Of a stretch of 64,000 nt of DNA, positions 59,219 through 64,000 are shown in pieces. Location: the NCBI GenBank assembly GCA_025463305.1, contig JAOBWK010000036.1, positions 1-64,000 on the forward strand, given 5' to 3'. The notes beneath the pieces were generated by a model that saw only the letters and a list, made by a program, of their open reading frames with translations, made no database searches and was not told the DNA's origin. Every line of letters starts with the position of its first letter. The stretch's first letter is position 1. Source of the DNA: Ilumatobacteraceae bacterium (GTDB lineage Bacteria > Actinomycetota > Acidimicrobiia > Acidimicrobiales > Ilumatobacteraceae). The position numbers and the translations under genes are program-made.

Positions 59219-60364
59219 GGCGACTCTCGTGGTGGCGGCGCGTCCGCCGGTCATCGCGAGCCACGAGGCGGCAAACTCGCTCTCGTCGGTGCAGTCGATG
59301 ACGAAGCCGGCGGACGTCGACGTCAGCGACGTGCAGGCGATGACGACGAGCACGTCGTTCGGGCTGGTGGTGCGGCGGGCCTCGGCCACCGCGGCCGACT
59401 GGGGGCTGCCGGTGACGATGATGAACAGACCGAGCCCCTCGCCGGCCGGTGCGCCGAAGGGCATCGCCCGCTCGTCGTCGGTGACGTCGCAGTCCGCGAG
59501 CGCGTGGAGCGCGGCCAGCGGGTTGGTGTTGCGCAGGTCCTGCGCGGATCCGACGACGAGGCGGATCGACAGCGCCGACCGGGAGGCGGACGCGATCGCA
59601 CTGGCGGCCGCCGACACGGCACGCTCGAACGATTCGGGCGTGTACTCCGACGCCGACGTGTCGAGCGCGACCGTGCAGCGACGCAGGCCCTCCGGCTCCA
59701 CCTCGCGCACCTTGAGGGTCTCGCTGCGGGCCGAGGCCCGCCAGTGGATCCGGCGCAGGTCGTCGCCGTCGGCGTAGTCGCGCAGCGAGTGGAACTCCGA
59801 GCCGTCGCGACCCAACGTCCGCATCCGCAGGTGCCGGCCGATGGGACCGCTGCTGCCGTTGCCGCTCGGCAGGGTGAGCGCGAGGTGCGATGGCAGCACG
59901 ACGATCTCGTGGGTGCCGGCCACCTCGTGCCGCATCGTGCACAGCCCGAACGGATCGCGCCGCTCCGCGAGCAATGGCCCGAACACCAACGTGCCGCGGC
60001 GTGTGGCCGGCAGGCGGTAGTTGGCCGAGATGGTCTCACCACCGCGCATCGGCGCGAGCCGCAGCGTCGCTCCGCCCATGCCGCTGACCGGCTCCCACAG
60101 GTGCAGCGGCGAGGTGGAGGTTCGGTTGCGGTTGGTGATCCGCAGCTCGACCCGGCCGACCTCGCCGACCTGGAGCGTGCTCGGCACCACGTGCCGCTGG
60201 ACCTCGAGCTGGATCCGCCGGGCGCGCACCCAGACGAGCGTCGCGACGACGAGCGTGAAGATGCCGGCCCCGAGCACGAACAGCTCGAGCACCCCGAAGA
60301 ACCGCCCGATGATGGCGGTGACGAACGCCAGGACGATCGCACCCCACCCGTGCCGGGTCAGCAC
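59213..60364 (-). CDS. DUF58-domain protein
   Basis: The protein has 383 residues. Two membrane helices at the N-terminus (about 10-25 and 28-46) precede a beta-rich region, then the DUF58 core with SEFHSLRDYADGDDLRRIHW and RASARSETLKVRE. The C-terminal half resembles a von Willebrand A fold (VALDTSASEYTPESFERAV) in which the MIDAS reads DTSAS. Partner of MoxR ATPase and TgpA in the triad. It starts 3 bp after the MoxR stop. Confidence 0.9.
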   Translation of the reverse strand: MLTRHGWGAIVLAFVTAIIGRFFGVLELFVLGAGIFTLVVATLVWVRARRIQLEVQRHVVPSTLQVGEVGRVELRITNRNRTSTSPLHLWEPVSGMGGATLRLAPMRGGETISANYRLPATRRGTLVFGPLLAERRDPFGLCTMRHEVAGTHEIVVLPSHLALTLPSGNGSSGPIGRHLRMRTLGRDGSEFHSLRDYADGDDLRRIHWRASARSETLKVREVEPEGLRRCTVALDTSASEYTPESFERAVSAAASAIASASRSALSIRLVVGSAQDLRNTNPLAALHALADCDVTDDERAMPFGAPAGEGLGLFIIVTGSPQSAAVAEARRTTSPNDVLVVIACTSLTSTSAGFVIDCTDESEFAASWLAMTGGRAATTRVAS

Positions 60365-60367
60365 GGT

Positions 60368-61336
60368 TCAGTGACCTCGACTGATGGGGACGGAGGCGAG
60401 CAGCTCGGCGACCGCGCGCTGTGGCGTGAGTCCGCGCGCGGCGGCATCGGCGCGCAGCACCAGGCGGTGGCACAGCACCGCGGCGGCGACGGCCTTCACG
60501 TCGTCGGGCGTGCCGTACTGGCGACCGGACGAGGCGGCGTGGGCGCGGGTGGCCCGGGCGAGCTGCAACGTGGCCCGCGGCGACATCCCGAGGTTGATCC
60601 CCGGGTGCTTGCGGCTGGCCTCGGCGAGATCGACGAGGTACGCCTTCAGCGGATCGGCGAGGTGCACGCTGCGCACCGCATCGATCAGCGCGATGACCTC
60701 GGCGGTGGACACGACGGGGCGGAGGTCGACCAGTGCATCGGTGTTGTCGCCCTGGGCGTCGAGGATCGACAGCTCGGCATCGCGGCCGGGGTAGCCGAGC
60801 GAGAGGCGCATCAGGAACCGGTCGAGCTGGCTCTCCGGCAGGCGGTACGTGCCCTCCTGCTCGACCGGGTTCTGGGTGGCGATCACCATGAACGGCGGGC
60901 TGAGCGGATGGGTGCGGCCCTCGACCGAGACCTGGCGCTCCTCCATCGCCTCGAGCAGGGCCGACTGGGTCTTCGGTGAGGCGCGGTTGATCTCGTCGGC
61001 GAGCACGATGTTCGCGAACAGCGGACCGGGACGGAAGTCGAACGTCTCCGTCGAGCGCTGGTAGATGCTGACGCCGACGAGATCGGTCGGCAGCAGGTCG
61101 GGGGTGAACTGGACCCGCTTCCACGTGCATTCGAGCGATGCGGCGAGTGCCTTGGCGAGGCTGGTCTTGCCGACGCCCGGGACGTCTTCGATGAGCAGGT
61201 GACCCTCGGCGAGCAAGCAGACGACAGCGAGCTGGATCTCCCTCGGCTTGCCGTGCACCACCCGCCCGACGTTGTCGGTGATCGACCCGAAGAGCGATGC
61301 AAACGTGGGGATCTGTGTCGTGGGAGCGGCCGTCAC
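60368..61336 (-). CDS. MoxR-family AAA+ ATPase
   Basis: This 322-residue chaperone-like ATPase has Walker A in IEDVPGVGKTSLAKALA, Walker B in IVLADEINRA, then SPKTQSALLEAMEERQVSVE, and sensor 1 in FMVIATQNPVEQEGTYRLPE. MoxR proteins help assemble or activate partners with vWA/DUF58 domains, here encoded directly downstream. The GTG at 61336 lies 7 bases after TACCCT. It is the first gene of the MoxR-DUF58-TgpA operon. Confidence 0.94.
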   Translation of the reverse strand: MTAAPTTQIPTFASLFGSITDNVGRVVHGKPREIQLAVVCLLAEGHLLIEDVPGVGKTSLAKALAASLECTWKRVQFTPDLLPTDLVGVSIYQRSTETFDFRPGPLFANIVLADEINRASPKTQSALLEAMEERQVSVEGRTHPLSPPFMVIATQNPVEQEGTYRLPESQLDRFLMRLSLGYPGRDAELSILDAQGDNTDALVDLRPVVSTAEVIALIDAVRSVHLADPLKAYLVDLAEASRKHPGINLGMSPRATLQLARATRAHAASSGRQYGTPDDVKAVAAAVLCHRLVLRADAAARGLTPQRAVAELLASVPISRGH

Positions 61337-61343
61337 GGCTGCA

Positions 61344-61349
61344 AGGGTA
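61344..61349 (-). promoter_or_regulatory. Candidate -10 box TACCCT of the MoxR operon
   Basis: TACCCT ends 7 bases before the GTG at 61336. It is divergent from the ROK promoter 35 bp away. Confidence 0.5.
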
Positions 61350-61383
61350 GACGGCTGCGCAGGCCAACGAGTGTCAGTGGCGA

Positions 61384-61389
61384 TACGGT
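61384..61389 (+). promoter_or_regulatory. Candidate -10 box TACGGT of the second ROK gene (leaderless)
   Basis: TACGGT is followed by 6 bases and the GTG at 61396. Confidence 0.5.
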
Positions 61390-61395
61390 GACCGC

Positions 61396-62253
61396 GTGGA
61401 CTCGATGTACCTCGCCGTCGACATCGGGGGCACCAAGCTCGCCGCCGCGGTGGTCGACGTCGATGGCCGAGTGGTCGTGCGCGACCGCGTCGCCACCCCG
61501 CAGCGCGACGTCTGGCCTGCGCTCGAGCGGTTGATCCTGCGCGTGATGGCCGCCGCGCCCGCCCCGCTCGTCGCCGTCGGCGCCGGCTGCGGTGGGCCGC
61601 ACGACATCGCTTCATCGACGGTGTCGCCACTGCACATCCCGTCGTTCGTCAACTTCGACCTGCAGACCGCGCTCGCCGAGACCACATCGCTGCCCTGCTT
61701 CATCGACAACGACGCCAAGGCCCTCACGCTCGGCGAGGCCTGGTGCGGGGCCGGCCGGGGCGAGATGAACATGGTCGGTGTCGTCGTCGGCACCGGTGTC
61801 GGCGGCGGCATCCTGTCCAACGGTCGCCTGCTCCAGGGCCGCCTCGGCAACGCCGGGCACATCGGCCACATCGTGGTCGAGCCCGACGGTCGCCCGTGCT
61901 CGTGCGGCGGCGTCGGCTGTCTCGAGGCGTACGCGTGCGGGCCGGCGATCGAGGCCGAGACCGGCCGGCCGCCCCAGCGCGCCCCCCACTCGATCATCGA
62001 GCGCACCGGGCTGCTCGTCGGCCGGGCGCTGTCGTCGCTCGCCGCGGTGGTCGACTTCAACCTGGCCGTCGTCGGCGGCTCGGTGGCGCTCGGCTTCGGC
62101 GAGCCGTTCTTCGCCGCCGCCCAGGCCGAGGTGTCGTCGCGGGCCAAGCTGTCGTTCACCGAGCACCTCGAGATCCGCCGTGCCGGGCTGGGCGAGCTGG
62201 CCCCGCTGGTCGGCGCCGCGGCCGTGGCCCGCCGTGGGCTCGGCAACGGCTGA
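61396..62253 (+). CDS. ROK-family kinase (second)
   Basis: This 285-residue ROK kinase has the ATP loop AVDIGGTKLAAAVVDVDG, the catalytic Asp in FIDNDAKALTLGEAW, VGTGVGGGILSNGRL, and the zinc site GHIGHIVVEPDG plus CSCGGVGCLEAYACG. It is a paralogue of the kinase at 42.2 kb but not a near copy. The substrate is probably glucose or another hexose. The GTG at 61396 is favoured by the promoter spacing; an ATG three codons later is possible. Confidence 0.9.
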   Translation: MDSMYLAVDIGGTKLAAAVVDVDGRVVVRDRVATPQRDVWPALERLILRVMAAAPAPLVAVGAGCGGPHDIASSTVSPLHIPSFVNFDLQTALAETTSLPCFIDNDAKALTLGEAWCGAGRGEMNMVGVVVGTGVGGGILSNGRLLQGRLGNAGHIGHIVVEPDGRPCSCGGVGCLEAYACGPAIEAETGRPPQRAPHSIIERTGLLVGRALSSLAAVVDFNLAVVGGSVALGFGEPFFAAAQAEVSSRAKLSFTEHLEIRRAGLGELAPLVGAAAVARRGLGNG

Positions 62254-62318
62254 CCACATCGGTCGATCACGCGGTCCGGGGACCCGAGTGCTCGACGGGA
62301 CCGGCCGCTACTGCGCGG

Positions 62319-62324
62319 TAACCT
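62319..62324 (+). promoter_or_regulatory. Candidate -10 box TAACCT of the acyl-CoA dehydrogenase (leaderless)
   Basis: TAACCT is followed by 6 bases and the ATG at 62331, with no ribosome-binding sequence. Confidence 0.55.
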
Positions 62325-62330
62325 GACGCC

Positions 62331-63545
62331 ATGCAGCCGACGTACACGCCTGAGGCCGAGGCCTACCGCGAGAAGGTCCAGGCGTTCCTGGCCGAGAAGC
62401 TCCCCACCAATTGGAAGGGCATCGGCCAGCTCGAGGGCGAGGCGATGCAGACGTTCGTCGCCGAGTGGCGGGCGGTGCTCAACGAGGCCCGCTACCTCGC
62501 ACCCGGCTGGCCGGCGGAGTACGGCGGCGGCGGCCTGAGCGCGCTCGAGCAGGTCATCGTCGGCGAGGAGTTCGCCAAGGCGGGCGTGCCGACGGGCGGC
62601 TACAACGACACGTTCGGCATCCAGATGCTCGGCAACACGCTCCTCCAGTGGGGCACTGACGAGCAGAAGGCGTACTACCTGCCGCGGATCCTCGCCAACG
62701 ACGACATCTGGTGCCAGGGCTACAGCGAGCCGAACGCCGGCTCGGACCTCTCCAACATCGGGTTGAAGGCCGAGCTCGACGGCGATCAGTGGGTGCTCAA
62801 CGGCCAGAAGATCTGGACCAGCGCCGGTCATCTCGCCGATCACATCTTCACGTTGGCCCGCACCGACCCGGATGCGCCGCGCCACAAGGGCATCTCGTTC
62901 CTGCTCGTCGACATGCGCCAGCCCGGCATCGAGGTCCGCCCGATCAAGATGATCTCCGGCGAGAGCGAGTTCAACGAGGTCTTCTACACCGACGCGGTGT
63001 GCCCGAAGGAGAACGTCATCGGCGGGCTCAACAACGGTTGGGCCGTGGCGATGACGCTGCTCGGCTACGAGCGCGGCGAGGCCGCGGCCACGTTCCCGAT
63101 CCGGTTCCGTGGCGAGCTCGACCGGCTGGTGGCGATGGCCAAAGAACGCGGTGTCGACCGCGATCCGGTGATCCGCCAGCGCCTGGCCGGCTGCTACGCC
63201 AAGGTCGAGATGATGCGCTACCTGGGCATGCGCACCCTCACCCAGTTCGTCATGGGCCATCACCCCGGCGCCGACGGCTCGATCTTCAAGCTCTACTGGA
63301 GCGAGTACCACCAGGTCGTCACCGAGCTGGCGATGGACATCATGGGTCCCGACGGCCTGGTGCCCACCGGCCGTCCGCCGAGCAGTGCGTTCCAGACCGA
63401 CGACGCCAGTGCGCCGAACAGCACCGCCTCGTGGGCCAACGTGTTCCTCAACGCCCGCGCCGGCACGATCTACGCGGGCTCGAGCCAGATCCAGAGGAAC
63501 ATCATCGGTGAGATGGTGCTCGGGCTGCCGAAGGAGCCGCGCTGA
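62331..63545 (+). CDS. Acyl-CoA dehydrogenase family protein
   Basis: This 404-residue FAD enzyme introduces a double bond next to the thioester of an acyl-CoA. Visible features are the N-terminal helical domain with GWPAEYGGGGLSALEQVIVG, the FAD segment CQGYSEPNAGSDLSNIGL, WVLNGQKIWTSAGHLADHIF, and the C-terminal YAGSSQIQRNIIGEMVLGLP. It resembles the FadE subgroup used on branched or steroid-type side chains in actinobacteria, but the chain length cannot be judged. It may be co-transcribed with the small gene 14 bp downstream. Confidence 0.93.
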   Translation: MQPTYTPEAEAYREKVQAFLAEKLPTNWKGIGQLEGEAMQTFVAEWRAVLNEARYLAPGWPAEYGGGGLSALEQVIVGEEFAKAGVPTGGYNDTFGIQMLGNTLLQWGTDEQKAYYLPRILANDDIWCQGYSEPNAGSDLSNIGLKAELDGDQWVLNGQKIWTSAGHLADHIFTLARTDPDAPRHKGISFLLVDMRQPGIEVRPIKMISGESEFNEVFYTDAVCPKENVIGGLNNGWAVAMTLLGYERGEAAATFPIRFRGELDRLVAMAKERGVDRDPVIRQRLAGCYAKVEMMRYLGMRTLTQFVMGHHPGADGSIFKLYWSEYHQVVTELAMDIMGPDGLVPTGRPPSSAFQTDDASAPNSTASWANVFLNARAGTIYAGSSQIQRNIIGEMVLGLPKEPR

Positions 63546-63559
63546 GCACGTCCCGCCCG

Positions 63560-63805
63560 GTGCAGTGGTTGCGCGTCGGTGTCGCGGTCGCCGCGCGCCC
63601 GGGCCTGTGGCGAACGGCTGCGCGCCAGGTGCGCCGCACCGCACCGCCCGGATGGTTCCGCCGGCCGCCGTTCCTGCCGGTGCCGACGGGGGAGTACCTC
63701 CGGTTCCGGCTGACCACCCAGTACGGCGACGTCGATCATCGACCGGAGCCCGTCGATGTGATCAACTACCTGTCGTGGTGCCGGGCGTGGGACAACAACG
63801 GATGA
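63560..63805 (+). CDS. Small basic protein downstream of the acyl-CoA dehydrogenase
   Basis: I do not recognise a domain. This 81-residue protein is Arg/Pro-rich (RRTAPPGWFRRPPFLPVP) in its first half and then has YLRFRLTTQYGD and DVINYLSWCRAW. The second half looks structured, and similar short proteins occur in actinobacteria. The GTG start is 14 bp after the dehydrogenase stop. Confidence 0.65.
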   Translation: MQWLRVGVAVAARPGLWRTAARQVRRTAPPGWFRRPPFLPVPTGEYLRFRLTTQYGDVDHRPEPVDVINYLSWCRAWDNNG

Positions 63806-63894
63806 GCAGCCTGCACCCGCGACCTCGTCGCGACCAGGACTGCCACGGAGCCGTTGCACCGGGAAACCGCGGCGCCGCCGCGAAGGCCGCTCGG

Positions 63895-63900
63895 TAAGGT
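63895..63900 (+). promoter_or_regulatory. Candidate -10 box TAAGGT of the HNH gene (leaderless)
   Basis: TAAGGT is followed by 6 bases and the ATG at 63907. Confidence 0.5.
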
Positions 63901-63906
63901 CGCCAC

Positions 63907-64000
63907 ATGCGCAGCGCTCTCGTCCTCAACGCGACATTTGAGCCGCTGAGCGTCGTGCCTGCCCGCCGTGCTGCCTGTCTGATCCTGGCCGACAAGGCCG
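63907..64000 (+). CDS. HNH endonuclease-family protein (5' end only)
   Basis: Only 31 residues are visible before the window ends. The start SALVLNATFEPLSVVPARRA is the conserved opening of an actinobacterial HNH endonuclease family; the HNH motif itself would lie beyond the edge. It has its own leaderless-type promoter. The call rests on this N-terminus alone. Confidence 0.7.
   Translation, partial: MRSALVLNATFEPLSVVPARRAACLILADKA

Noticed and set aside
1..64000. Search for mobile elements, tRNAs, phage genes or genomic islands
   Set aside because: No transposase, integrase, tRNA cloverleaf, long inverted repeat or base-composition shift was seen by eye. A tRNA scan would be decisive.

Overview
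The window is a 64 kb chromosomal segment of a high-GC actinobacterium. The lineage marks are a WhiB regulator, an MtrA/MtrB-type two-component system, DUF3040, a Nudix/DinB pair, three F420/FMN-type oxidoreductases (two LLM-class, one PPOX-class) and polyprenol-phosphomannose and PimB-like glycosyltransferases. Gene content and composition fit Acidimicrobiia (Ilumatobacter/Iamia-like) best; that placement is inference. No tRNA, rRNA, IS element, phage gene or CRISPR array was seen. The only structured RNA gene recognised is rnpB. The segment reads as ordinary core chromosome, densely packed, with many 4-bp ATGA/GTGA overlaps.

Layout. 1-7.3 kb: a c-di-GMP GGDEF-EAL membrane protein (cut by the window edge), ilvA, a luciferase-like oxidoreductase divergent from an aldehyde dehydrogenase, and a PPOX enzyme. 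7.5-11.1 kb: a three-gene prepilin-like operon in which two proteins join a type IV prepilin N-terminus to a large choice-of-anchor-A-like surface domain. 11.1-17.9 kb: an HD-domain protein resembling PhnZ-type diiron oxygenases, a Gfo/Idh oxidoreductase, an LLM oxidoreductase, a class A penicillin-binding protein, a zinc-ribbon coiled-coil protein, a membrane hydrolase-like protein and a histidine phosphatase. 17.9-21.4 kb: a lipoprotein, an RsbW-like ATPase, rnpB, and two exported ferritin-like proteins. 21.4-28.0 kb: a glycerol/ether-lipid-like cluster (glpD, an alkyl-DHAP-synthase-like flavoprotein, a membrane protein, an FGGY kinase) divergent from a GlpC-like Fe-S protein. 28.1-43 kb: WhiB, trpD-thrB, a LysR-FMO-SDR set, a DEDD exonuclease/GIY-YIG protein, a NYN nuclease, a secreted peptidase, queG, a PimB-like glycosyltransferase, an SRPBCC protein and a ROK kinase. 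43-52.4 kb: isomerase, APH-like kinase, ppa, an alaC-like aminotransferase, an ACT protein, glpK, and an MtrAB-LpqB-like operon. 52.5-64 kb: inositol monophosphatase, a Ppm-like synthase, Nudix-dinB-DUF3040, the MoxR-DUF58-TgpA triad, a second ROK kinase, an acyl-CoA dehydrogenase and the start of an HNH protein.

Two things stand out. First, the prepilin/adhesin fusion operon at 7.5-11.1 kb, where a prepilin helix seems to take the place of the usual wall anchor. Second, a repeated promoter pattern: in more than 20 genes a TAnnnT box ends about 5-10 bases before the start codon with no Shine-Dalgarno sequence, which predicts leaderless mRNAs. I used this pattern to choose several starts (for example ppa, ppm, trpD and the 63-residue gene at 45.5 kb).

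Functional calls come from motifs read by eye. No database search was run.
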